A stretch of 64,000 bases of DNA from Scenedesmus sp. ARA3. Taxonomy: Eukaryota > Chlorophyta > Chlorophyceae > Sphaeropleales > Scenedesmaceae. Under the pieces are notes generated by a model. It ran no database searches. It saw only the letters and a list, made by a program, of their open reading frames with translations, and was not told where the DNA came from. The stretch's first letter is position 1. Each line of letters opens with the position of its first letter. The translations under genes and the position numbers were made by a program. The DNA is taken from contig RWJK01001315.1 of assembly GCA_004335835.1 (NCBI GenBank), positions 68,434 through 132,433 on the forward strand, given 5' to 3'. Of the stretch, positions 12,391 to 22,894 are shown in pieces.

Positions 12391-14884
12391 TCAGCTGTCC
12401 TTCACGCGGCTGACATCCGCCGCCCTGTTGGCACCAGTGTCGTTGCCTGCAGCTGCTGCGCCACTTCCCCCTTTTGTGTCAACATCAGCGCCAGCAGCAC
12501 CTGCAGCAGCAGCAGCAGCAGCCAGTGATGCCGCCATGCTCATGCGGGGGCTGGGCCGCCGCTTGGCAGCGCTGCTCCTTGGGCTGTCAGGGCCAGCAGC
12601 AGCAGCAGCATCCAGCGCAGCAGCAACACCGTACAGCTCCCCACTGCCACCCACAGGACTCCCCAGGGGCAGCAGCCCCAGCCGCAGCCCTGTGCTGCTG
12701 GCGCTGCCGCCCGCTGCAGCTGCTCCCGCCGGGCTTGCTGCTGCTGTGGCCATCCTGGGCGTGCTGTAGCGCGTGGGTGCTGCGGTGCTGCTGCTGCGGG
12801 GTGTGGAGCCTGGCGAGGCAGTGTCACGCGCATCCAGCCAGGACACCAGGCCCTGCGGCAGCAAAAGTACACATGTTTGCAAGGTGTGTTGGGACTGGCA
12901 GCGGGCACAGGGAAGAAGTGCAGCTGCACCTGTGCACTACCATCACCAGCGCACTAGAAGATGACACGCATCTTGACCTGTGCGCAAGCTCATCAACTCC
13001 CATGTACGTGCCTTGCTGTATACACGCACAGACGCAGCTGCCTTGCTCATGCGTCGCCGCAAACACCCTTTGCACCGTGTGCGCAACTGCTTGCTGCACA
13101 GGCATACCTGTCTCACAGCTGCTGCCTACACCCCTCTCAATTAAGCCACTCACCACCAGCTTGCTGGACAGCGACTGCAGCTTGTCCTCAAGCGGCGTCA
13201 GGATGCCAGTCAGCGGCACGTGCAGCCCAACAGCAGTGGCAGCAGCAGCGGCTGCAGCAGGGGCAATGCCTTCCACCACCACAGCCTCATCACCGCCAGC
13301 AGCAGCAGCAGCAGCTAGTGTGCCCGGCAGTGTCAGCCGCACATTGGTGGCGGGTCGGCTGCTGCCCGCCTCACCCTGCTGCTGCTGCCGCTGCTGCTGT
13401 TCTGCAGCAGCTGCTGCTGCCGCCAGTGCTGCTGCCGCTGCTGCGGCTATCCCTTGCTGCAGGGGCGTCTGCGGCCTCTGTTGCTGCTGCTGCTGCAGGG
13501 TGAGGCCTGCTGCTGTGCTGCTGGTGGGGCTGGCAGCGCCTGGTGGGGTGCCCCAGCCGTCATCAGAGGCGGCACTGCCTGCCCTGCTGGGAGCCCTGCT
13601 GTCAGCCGCCTCACTGTACACAGCCTGAGCAGCAGCAGCAGCAGCAGCAGCAGCAAAATTGGCGCATCCGGACTTAGAACGGGGCCAGCATCTAGTCCGC
13701 AGCCAAAAGCGCAGCCGGTCAGATGGCACGCACAATCTCATGAGGGAGGTGCTCGATACAGGCTGCATGTGAGCTTACGGCAGATGCAGCGCTGCTGCCG
13801 GGCAGTGCACCCCCAAGCAGAAACCATGTAGCATGCATTGCAGCCAGGGGCTGCTGCTGCTGCAGCAAGCTGCTCCCCTGCCCCATCCCGCCCCCCTCCC
13901 CCCCTGCATGCACTCCCACAGCTCCTGCGCCGCCTCACCGCCCCCATCTGCGCCGCCATCCCCACCCCACCCACCTGCATGCTCTCCCCCTCCTCAACCC
14001 CACCTCCACCACCTCCACCCCCATCACCCACACCTGCATGCTCTTTCACAGCTCCTGCGATGCGCTCAGCACCGCCCCACCGCTACATCCGTCCCCACCC
14101 TCACCACTCCCACCCCAAACCCCACCGCTACACCCGTCCCCGTCTCCCCACTCGCACCCCCATCCCCACCCCACCGACCTGCATGCTCTCCCACAGCTCC
14201 TGCGCAGCCGCCGCGGTGTCCTCCAGCTCGCGCTCCAGGTCCTGCCGCAGCCCAGTCTCCTCCTCCAGCCGGTAGCGCAGCTGCGCAGCCTCCAGCGCGG
14301 CGTGCTGCGCCTCCAGCCGCGCCTGCGCCAGGCTGCGCATCAGCAGCGGCACCTGGTCGCCCTGCAGGAGCAGGCGTGGTGGGGAGATGGGTGCAGGTTG
14401 TTGATGCTTGCTGTCAGCAGGGCGCAAGACGCCCAGAAGCATGCCATGCATTGTGTGGCATCAGAGGAACGTACATTACTGAAGTACTACCAACATTGCA
14501 AAGGACGTAAGCAAGTTGGCAAGCCACGTTTATACCTGGCATGCAGCAACGTGTCAGACAGCAACCAACCATGCATATGCCCAGGCACAGCGGCCAGCAG
14601 CAGCAGGAGGCATACACGCGCTTTCTAACAATGTAGCTCACCCCTTTTGCAGTGGCCAGGTTCACAAGCTGCGAGTTCTCCTTCTTTAGCGTGTCATTTT
14701 CCCCTGACAGTGTTTCAAGGGCCTGCATGAAACAGAAACAAGTCGACTCTCTGCATTTGCCAGGGCAGTGGGTGCATACAGAAGATGCAGTAGCAGCACC
14801 ACTCACGATATTCTTGACGCCCAGGGCGGCCTCCGCCATCTCTATACATGCTTTAACACCATCTGTTAATTCAAAGGACGGCAT
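12391..14884 (-). CDS. Coiled-coil protein with long low-complexity tail, unknown family
   Basis: Five exons: 14884-14807, 14722-14642, 14361-14179, 13624-13154 and 12852-12391; all joins are phase 0 and the sum is 424 residues. The first 114 residues are conventional: a short helical start (MPSFELTDGVKACIEMAEA), then heptad-like segments (ETLSGENDTLKKENSQLVNL; LEAAQLRYRLEEETGLRQDL) that predict a parallel coiled coil. The remaining 310 residues are alanine-, glutamine- and serine-rich and probably disordered, with a conserved-looking GILTPLEDKLQSLSSKLV near residue 255. No signal peptide or membrane segment. I do not recognise the protein; a cytoskeletal or scaffolding role is only suggested by the coiled coil. 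The gene is head-to-head with the copper chaperone. Intron 3 carries degenerate copies of the end of exon 3 (see the repeat entry). Confidence 0.68.
13904..14205. repeat. Degenerate repeats of an exon end plus its splice donor
   Basis: The end of exon 3 of the coiled-coil gene (cctgcatgctctcccacagc at 14178, coding for ELWESMQ on the minus strand) is echoed at about 13906, 13974 and 14034. Each echo is followed by similar C-rich sequence, so each contains a potential 5' splice site on the minus strand. Confidence 0.7.
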
Positions 14885-15237
14885 GGCTGCTGCAGCAAGA
14901 CCGCTGTTTGCAGTTGACGTTGGCTCAACAAAACAGTTGTTGTGTTGGTGGCCGGTCGTGAGGGGCCCTCTTCGATCTCAACAAAAAACTTTGAGAGCAA
15001 CCAAACATTGTATTTTCTTGTTGAAAGGTGCTCATGGCCGTCTGCCGAGGTGAATGATTCGAAAAATGCCTACCTGTTAGAGCCGGCTGTACAGCTTACG
15101 TGTGCTAATGTACCTAAGGCTGAGTTCAAGGAACTTTGCATCGAGGCAGCTATTTCAGTCGTTGGTAACACCTCTTGATCCCACCGCACACGAGTTACGC
15201 ACCCCAAGTCACCTCCGCACCCCAGTCCCACAGCAGA
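14885..15237. other. Intergenic, shared upstream region of coiled-coil and ATX1 genes
   Basis: About 350 bp between divergent starts. No gene or clear promoter element is visible. Confidence 0.45.
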
Positions 15238-15676
15238 ATGCCTGAGGTGAATGACTACACCACATCCCGTCTACGTATGCTTTCATACTTCATCATATGT
15301 TCTTATGTGTTTCGTCCACTGTGTGCGCAGGTCGTGCTCAAGGTGGAGATGCCCTGCTCAGGCTGCAGTGGAGCAGTGGAGCGTGTGCTGAAGAAGATGG
15401 AAGGTGAGCACTGCATCTAACAGCGTACGACTTGCAATTGTTCATCGGTTGCGCTGAATAGCTGCAGCTGCAGGGATGCATGTGATCAGTTTGCATGCAT
15501 GCTTCAGAGATAGTCCCACTGATGTGCTGCTGCTTCCCGCTGGCTTCCCTGCAGGAGTGGAGAGTTTTGACGTGAGCTTGGAGCAGCAGCGTGTGGTTGT
15601 GCGGGGCAGCGTCACTCCCCAGGCAGTGCTGGAGACAGTTGCAAAGACTGGCAAGAAGGCTGAGCTGGTTCAGTGA
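15238..15676 (+). CDS. ATX1: ATX1-type copper chaperone (single HMA domain)
   Basis: Three exons: 15238-15246, 15331-15403 and 15555-15676; 67 residues. Exon 1 codes only MPE; the ATG at 15238 followed by a donor (GAG|GTGAAT) is the only nearby start in phase. The product is one heavy-metal-associated domain. The copper site is MPCSGC, matching MxCxxC, in [17 protein letters not shown], followed by [15 protein letters not shown] and a lysine-containing loop, KTGKKAEL, near the C-terminus. Length and layout match cytosolic copper chaperones, which carry Cu(I) to secretory-pathway copper ATPases. There is no transit peptide. It is convergent with PSTK, and the short spacer contains a mobile-element copy. 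A TGTAA at 16035 could serve as its poly(A) signal. Confidence 0.9.
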
Positions 15677-15876
15677 CCGCAGCACATTCTTGCGTACATG
15701 CAAGAGCAGCAGCTGATGCTGCCGCTGGTAATGATGCACCATGGATGGTATAGCTATGAACCGGCGCGAACCAAGTACTAGAGAGCATGAATGTTTGGAT
15801 GCATATTACTGCTGTATGTCCAGCAGCATGGGTACTGCCTGCTGTGGGTGCTTGTGCCCAAGTGACAGGCAGGCAC

Positions 15877-16002
15877 ATGTGGGTGTCCACCAATAGAGAG
15901 GCAATACTAGTCGTAGTTTCCGCTCCGTACGGGGCGCGGTTGCCGATGCCGATGACAAGGTATGGCTTACAAGAAGACTATTATTGTTATGTGGGTGTCC
16001 AC
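15877..16002 (+). mobile_element. Short dispersed element, copy 1 (98 bp) with 14-bp target duplication
   Basis: The 98 bp at 15891-15988 match the 3' 98 bp or so of the element at 37292-37503. The insert is bounded by the exact direct repeat atgtgggtgtccac at 15877-15890 and 15989-16002. The element ends in gactattattgtt; near its left end it has aatactagtc, an imperfect inverted match to that end. Confidence 0.72.
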
Positions 16003-16064
16003 TCAGTGACTGATAACAGTGGGGTGGTCCTTTTTGTAACAACAGTACATATCAGCGTTCATTG

Positions 16065-16069
16065 TTACA
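16065..16069 (-). terminator. Poly(A) signal TGTAA for PSTK
   Basis: TGTAA on the minus strand about 35 nt downstream of the PSTK stop codon. Confidence 0.6.
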
Positions 16070-16102
16070 CGTCCACCGCGCGAAGCACCCTCTAGGCATC
16101 CG

Positions 16103-17951
16103 CTATGTATACTTGGCACACAGCTGCTGGAATTCTTTCAGCAGCTGCTGCACATCTAAACCACCAGCACCAGCGCCAGGCTGCTGCTGCCGCCTCAGCC
16201 GCTCCAGCAGCTGCTTGCGGTGAGCATTCAGTGCAGCGGCAGCAGCAGCTCGCTTGTCCTGGGCAGCAGCAGCAGCGACAGCATCACCAGGAGTTTCAGA
16301 GGAAGCAGTGGTGCGGCATGATTAACTCGATTGCTGCCACACGATGCCAGCAACAAACTTGGAGGCTGCCGTATGCAGTGCATGAAGGACGCGCCGCACG
16401 CATTCTTGACACTAGGGTAAATCAAGCCAACGAAGTTGGGATTCATTGGCATAGTGCAACGCAGCGTCACATGAGTGCAACCTTTGCATCAAGGTGCAAC
16501 CGGTGACTGGTGGCTGATGCCAGCGGGCAACACTTTGAATTTTTTTGATGCCATTGCCTGGCCGCAAGGCCAGTACTTGCAGCTGTTCTCACCTGGCCAC
16601 ACGCCGCCAGCGTACTGTGCAGCAGGCTGCGGCTGCCCAGGTCGAGTGCGTGCAGCGCGCTGGCTGCATTAGCTGCGCTGCCTGCTGCGCGGCGTACCGC
16701 CAGCTGCTCCTCGCTGGGTGGCGGCGCTAGCGGCGGGCCCCAGGCGGCACACAGCTGCACCCACACCGCACTGTAGCAGCAGCACACGGTGAGTGTGGCG
16801 GCTGCTTCCCAGTGGTGCTTGTCAGGCTGCGGCACCTCAAAGGCAGCTGCCAGCTGCGCCACCACAGCAGGCGGCACGACATCAGCGCCCTGCCGCTGGC
16901 TGTTGCAGGCCAGCACCAGCTCCTGCAGCATGACGCGCGGCAGCAGCCAAGCAGCAGCGAATCGTTGACTAGATTCTATAATCCCACATCCTGTTTTCAC
17001 ACGCGTGCTGGTATCTATGATTGTTGTGCGCAGTGATCGAAAAGCTGGCTTGGGGATGTGCTGGCTAGCCCTCGAGGGGTGCATGCAAGGGAGGAGGGGT
17101 ATGGCTGATGCTCAGCTCGCTGCTGCAAGGTGCTGCAAACGCAGCTGCGACCCTTGCGCCAGGAAGCAGCTGCAGCACGCACCACTGGGCACTCGATGAA
17201 GATTTGCAGGAAAGCAGCACCATCTGCGAGCACAACAGCACATGGGTGAAGTTGCTGCTGCTCTGCCCTGCTGTGTAAAGCGCGCACACAGCCCAGCAGC
17301 TCACATGTGCGTGCCAGCTGAACAAACTCATATCTCATGCTCCTGTAGTGGTTGATGTCGTCAACCAGCAGCAGCATGCGCTGCTGCTGCTGCTGCTCCT
17401 TGTGACGCTGCAGCAGCAGCTGTGTCTCTTGCAGGAGGCGCTGCCTGCTGGCCTGCAGAATCAAGGGCGGGCAGTGGTCAACCTCTGCACGGCAGGCACT
17501 TGTTCTCCAACTCAATTTAGAGCTGCGGCAGCAATGCTGCTGCTGTTGGCTCACCTGCCATGCCTCAGCTGTGAATGGCAGCTGGCCATGTTGGCAGGCA
17601 GCAGCCTGCTGCTGGCCAGCTTGAGCAGCAGGCGCTGCGGACGCTGCTGTCTGGCAGCTGTTGCTGCCGCTATCACACTTCAAACCAGCTCTTGGCACTG
17701 CATTGCCTTGCCTCAGTAGAGCATCCAGGCACAGGTGGTGTGCTTTGACTGCAAGCAAACACACAGCGATTCAGCCTGCTGCTACTGCCACTGCTGAGCT
17801 GTCTCCAGAAAGTGCAGCTGCAGAGGACCTGACCTCCATGCTGCACAGCTACACGAGCCAGGCCCTCGCACAGGCTGGTCTTTCCCGATCCAGGCAAGCC
17901 ACACAGCACTGCGATCAGCACATGTGCTTGCTGGCCAGTAGCTTCTGACAT
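16103..17951 (-). CDS. PSTK: L-seryl-tRNA(Sec) kinase
   Basis: Exons on the minus strand: 17951-17829, about 17677-17555, 17452-17305, 17223-17183, 16922-16593 and 16258-16103; 306 residues. The enzyme phosphorylates serine on tRNA(Sec), a step on the way to selenocysteine. The N-terminus has a Walker A loop, VLCGLPGSGKTSL, at about residues 15-27. The diagnostic block LLLVDDINHYRSMRYEFVQL is followed across an intron by ARTYGAAFLQIFIECPVEL, matching the PSTK/KTI12 kinase pattern. PQPDKHHWEAAATLTV corresponds to the family's conserved region near the middle. The C-terminus is helical and glutamine-rich. The joins after exon 2 are firm; the exon 1/exon 2 junction (41 alanine- and glutamine-rich residues) is my least certain choice. 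KTI12 is the main alternative family, but the DDxxxYRSMRYE block favours PSTK. Confidence 0.85.
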
Positions 17952-18604
17952 GCTCTGGTCACGGACAAGCTTAAAGACCGGCGTGATACTCGAAATACAT
18001 TATAGACTGCGATCCGTGGTACGTGGGGACTGTAACGAAGGTACAGTGCTCACCTGAAAGGTGTCACTAGGTCTTTGCTCCACGTCAGTGACCCTGCTCC
18101 ACGTCCGCTGCGACCTGGCACTAGACAAACCAGATCAGAGTACAAATATGTCCGTTGGCATTGTATTTTCATACCTGTGTGCGAAGGCTCAGGTTTCCCC
18201 CGATTTTGTGCTATCTGCAGCAGTGACCCATGCTGCAGCTGGTGACCTGCTGCACAACTCTGAACAACGACTGCAGGGATTGAACTGAGGCACTGTTGCA
18301 GCTTCACGATAGTCTCAATCTGCAGGTAGGCCACAGCACAGAGGGGCAGCACTGACAGCACCTGCAAGGCTGAAATGGGAGGGGTGACGCTTATGCAACT
18401 GCAGTTGTGCGTATTGGCCGCTTTGCAGCATCAGCTGTCTCCAAAACCTATGCACCACAAGGAATTTTCAATGCATTTATGTGTGCTACCATGCACCAGG
18501 TGACCTGAACATAACAGCCAGCAAGCCTCAACATCAACCATCCCAGTCCGCAGCGCTGTGGCCACAGCGGTAGCAGCAGCAGCGGCAGCAGCAGCAGCCC
18601 CTCC
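17952..18604. other. Intergenic, shared upstream region of PSTK and MYND genes
   Basis: About 650 bp between divergent starts. An open minus-strand frame at 18050-18367 has no coding character that I can support. Confidence 0.45.
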
Positions 18605-20179
18605 ATGTCACGGCCCAGGAACCTCGCTGCAGCAGCAGCCCTGTTCAACGACCTCGCAGCAGCAGCCGACACGGCACCCTGGCTGGAGCTGCACCCCATC
18701 ATCACAGCCACGAATGAGCTGCTGGGCGATGCAGTGGCCAGCTGGCGGGCACCACTCGCAGCTGAGCTCAACTCACTGGAGCAGGCGCTGCCACGCGCAT
18801 GGATCGCTGCTGCTGTTGGCGGGCTGACTGTGATGGTGGTGCAGGCCAGGCAGCCAAGGCCTGCTGACCCCATGCCTGTGCTAGCTCTGCAGGCCATTGG
18901 TATGGTTGTCAGTGGCCTCAGTGACATGCTGTTCCACTTCCATGGCCGTATGGTGGCAGGCAGCGCACAGGGCGGGCAGGCTGCTGTGAGGATGGTGCAC
19001 CTCATGGCGGCAGAACGTGAGTGGTGATATGTCAGATAGTCGCCTGACCAGCGGCCAGGAGCAAGACCGCGGCACAACCGCATGTTCAGGCATGGCATGC
19101 TGCAGCATGTGTGCAACACGGCACAGCATGCCACGGCTGCAGTGCATCTCATGGCAGCAGCTCTGCCTCACGCCGGCTCTGATTGTGCGCCAAACATGAC
19201 TATGCCTGCCCACAACAAGAACCGCTCAACAAGAACCAACGAACCGCCTGCTTGAACAAGAACCAACCAACCGCCTCTGTTGTTCTTCCCCACAGGGCTG
19301 TTCTCTGCGCTGTCTGGCGCGGCCTCCACGCTGTCCTCCCTGCTGGGCGGCGTGCCTGACGTGGTGCAGCAGCAGCCCGGCTGCACGGAGCTGCTCAGCG
19401 CCACACTGCTGCAGCTGTGGCGCTGCTGCGCACGCATCTACCCAGGGCCCATCCTGACAGCTGCAGGCATGCAGGTCACGGTGCTGCCTGTGGTGGGCCT
19501 GTGTGGGGCGGTGCTGCGCCAGTGGCCGGGGCCGGGGCCTGCGGCTGAGCCTAGCGGGGCTAGGCGCAAGGGCAGCGCCACGCGTGCCGTGACTGCGCTG
19601 GCGCTGGATGGCCCTGCGCTGCTGCGCACTGCTGCCAATGAGGCGCTGTGCGTGGCTGACAAGCTGGCCTTCTGCCTGTTCGATGAGGTGAGGGGAGCAG
19701 TTGACATGAAAATTGCATCAGTTGCATGCAAGCAGGCTATTGGAGCATCCAAGAAATCGACAGTAAACGCGTTTGTTGTGACGTTCGGGTTGTGCGCCAC
19801 AGGATGCTTGCACAGTGGCTGTGCAGCGCATGGCATGCCTGGTTGGAGATGGGAGCGGGCTGCCTTGCTGGCGTCTCATGCGAATGCGACATTCAGATGT
19901 ATTGCACGTACATGTGATCCTCGTCAGTCTATGGCTGCTGTTCGTCGCTACTTGCCAGCAGCTGTACAGGCATTAGTTACTTCAAACAGGCAATGCCTGC
20001 TGGTGCGCTGTGCAGGTCATGGCTACCGGCAGCTGGGGCAGCCCACAGGTGCAGCAGCTGGTCACCAGCGCCGCCATGCACCGCCTCATGATCACCAATG
20101 CAGCAGCCGTGGCGCAGCGCCAGCACGCCTGGCTGCGCGGCAAGTCGGCAGTGCCCCGGGAGCCACTGGCATACCTGGG

Positions 20180-20212
<33 letters not shown>

Positions 20213-20273
20213 TACTGGCACGCCCAGCGGCAGCAAGGCAGGCAGCAGTAAGGCAGCCAGCAGCAGCAGGACC

Positions 20274-20304
<31 letters not shown>

Positions 20305-21912
20305 TGGCCATCCCCGCCCACCATGAGGCGCTGCTGGCTGCACTCGGCCTGCAGGGCTATGACTCCCTGGCTCTGTCAGGCCGCACAGCAGGCAGCTGCA
20401 CCAATGAGGCCAACTCCTACGCAGTCAGCACCGCAGCAGTGCACTGCCTCACAGTGCAGCGCGCGGAAGCCAACAGCAGCAGCAGTAGGCAGCAGCAGCA
20501 GGAGCTGGCCGTGCCCGGCCTGACAGACACCGGCCTGGCGCTGCCGCTGGCGCTGCTGCTGGTGGAGGGCCTGCTGCTGGCCCCTGCTGACGTGGAGGTG
20601 TGTGATGCCTCGCTGAAGCTGCTGCTGCTGGCGCTGCAGGCGCGGCATGTGGCCTCCAGTTCAGCAGCTGGGCATGCTGCTGCTGAGCCTGCGCTGCTGG
20701 AGGCTTTGCTGCACTTGGCTGCGCCCTCTGTGCTGCACACGCTGGCTGAAGCGCGCAAGTCAGGCGTGCCTGACGTCTTGACCGCAGGCGACAAGGCAAA
20801 GGCTGAGATCATGGGCAACCTGGCAACACTGGTGCTGCGCCTGACACTACCAGGTGAGAGCAGCAGCAGGGGCAGTTGCTGGGTCGTATGGCTGTTGTGC
20901 GCTCTGCGCATGTGGTTGGCTGAAGTTGGTCAGCCCTGCAGCTCATGCGTTGGTCTGTGGTGGCGTGCAGCTCATGCGTTGGTCTGTGGTGGCGTGCCAA
21001 GCCTGGGCATTGCCAGGCAGCGCTGTCAGCCACTGTTGTCTGTGCTGCGCCAGCTGCCACCTCTGTGTCCAGCCAGCTGCTCAGATGCTTAAATGCTGCA
21101 GCATTATGCTGCTCTGCGCATTGCACCTGTCTTATGCTTTCATTGATGTCATGTATCGCATGTGCTGCAGGCGACGAGGCGTGCCTGGTGGGGCCGCTGC
21201 TGCAGCAGCCTGCCCTGGTGACGCCACTGCTGGAGGCTGTGCTGCGCTCACTGGCAGCGCCACAGCAGCAGCAGCAGCAAGGGCCCGCACACCCCACCAC
21301 CTGGCCTGCAGCAGCAGCAGCCTACCACCCCAACCCCATGACGTGGCACTTCACTAATAGGTTGCTGTGGATGATGCAACGCCTGGCCCGCATCGATCAG
21401 CAGCAGCAGACAGCAGCAGCCTTCGCCGGGCTGCCTGCTGAGCAGCGCTGTGCGGTGCTGCAACAGCTGCAGTCTCTGGGGTTGAGCGTCACGAAAGTGC
21501 TGGCGAGCAGCAGCAGCCAGCACGCACCTGAACTCTGCGCGCTCAGCACTGGTGCTACCTTGGCAGCGTGCTTGATGCTGCCGAGTAGAGTGCAGCTCGC
21601 AGCCAACGGCAGCCGAGCAGCTGGCAGCAGCCAGGCAGCAGGCCTGCCTAGCAGTTTCAACGCCGAAAATGGCAAGTGGGAACATGGCAGCGACTTTGCA
21701 GCTGTGGCTGTGGCGCGCAGCCTGTTGCTGGCGGCGCGCCTGCTGCGGCTGTCCTTGGGTGACAGCAGCACTGAGCCAGGCAGCATCAGCAGCGGACTGC
21801 CTGGCCAGCTGGCTGATGCAGGAACAGACGCGGGCATCTTGATGTCGCTGCGCCAGGTGCTGCAACAGATGCAGGCGGCGCTGCTGACGCTGAGCCGGTC
21901 GCAGGAGCTGAC

Positions 21913-21954
<42 letters not shown>

Positions 21955-22344
21955 CGGCGGCCGCGCAGCAGGCGGCGGTGGCGCAGCAGCGGCTCGGCTG
22001 TGTGGGCAGCAGGCGGCAGACATGGGGCTGGTGCTGGCTCGCTTGCCAGACTTTGTGGACGCTGCTGCTGCTGCTGCTGCTGCTGACCCGCTGAACTTGC
22101 CAGCAACCCAGGAGGTGCTGCATCTGCTGCACGGCGCAGAAGCCGCAGCGGCCGCAGTTGCTGCCGCGCTGCCGTGCCGGCAGCTGTGCAACAACCCCGG
22201 CTGCCTCAACCTGGGCAAGCTGAGTGAGGGGCAGCTGGTGGCCGGCAAGGGCAGCCTGTGCAGCCGCTGCAGGGCGGCGCGCTACTGCTGCCGCGGCTGC
22301 CAGGAGCAGCACTACAAGGACCACAGGCGTATCTGCAAGGCGCT

Positions 22345-22389
<45 letters not shown>

Positions 22390-22399
22390 CCTCAAGTAG
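18605..22399 (+). CDS. MYND-type zinc-finger protein
   Basis: Four exons: 18605-19016, 19296-19687, 20016-20853 and 21171-22399; 956 residues. Most of the chain is leucine- and alanine-rich helical sequence (for example LLVEGLLLAPADVEVCDASL) broken by Ser, Gln and Ala tracts, and could form irregular helical repeats. The C-terminus carries a MYND zinc finger, with CNNPGCLNL, then CSRCRAARYCCRGCQEQHY and HRRICKAL, and ends in a polyglutamine tail. MYND fingers usually bind proline-rich peptides of partner proteins. Large proteins with a C-terminal MYND finger and a poorly conserved body are common in volvocine and related algae; their functions are mostly unknown. No SET domain is visible, so methyltransferase function is unlikely. 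Intron 3 has a 29-bp tandem duplication. Confidence 0.85.
20938..20995. repeat. 29-bp tandem duplication in intron 3 of the MYND gene
   Basis: Two adjacent copies of a unit starting gcagctcatgcgttggtctg, at 20938 and 20967. Confidence 0.88.
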
Positions 22400-22894
22400 G
22401 CGTGGAAGGCAACACGCACTGCTGGCAGCATGGCCACTGATTTGCCAGGCCATGGGGCCAGCGGCATTCAGAGCAGTCAGCGATATACAGCAGTGCTGGC
22501 AGCGGTCGTTGTTTGGAAATGATTGCAGACCACATGCATGGAAGTAATGGTAGTCATGGTGGCATTGGCAGGCACCATGTGCATGCAGGGCCTGCTAGTG
22601 CGCCATGCCTGCATCTGAGATTGATGGTTGTCCCAGGCGCAAAAGAAACGAACAGTACATGCGCAGCAAGGAACATTGAACTTGGAGTGCTGCTGCTGCT
22701 TGTTTGGCTTCATTGTTAAGGCAAGCCGTGACCAGATAGTGAGAGTATCCTTTCCTGCAGCGGTTCAGGTCCTGGTAACCGTCAAGATCCTGCTGCGGGT
22801 TGGCGTCTTGATTTGTAGCTCGCAGTGGAAGGAGTGTGGTGTACGTGAGTTTGTGCTGCTCCATTACGTTTGTTGTTGGCTCCAGATCGCAACC
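22400..22894. other. Intergenic
   Basis: About 500 bp after the MYND gene and before the NFU gene, with no recognisable gene. It should contain the NFU promoter. Confidence 0.4.

Noticed and set aside
18050..18367. 105-codon minus-strand frame upstream of PSTK
   Set aside because: No similarity to PSTK N-termini and no splice join into the P-loop exon, which already has its own ATG.
21248..22453. 401-codon minus-strand open frame opposite the MYND gene
   Set aside because: It is an antisense shadow of GC-rich coding sequence; the plus strand carries the zinc finger and consistent splice sites.
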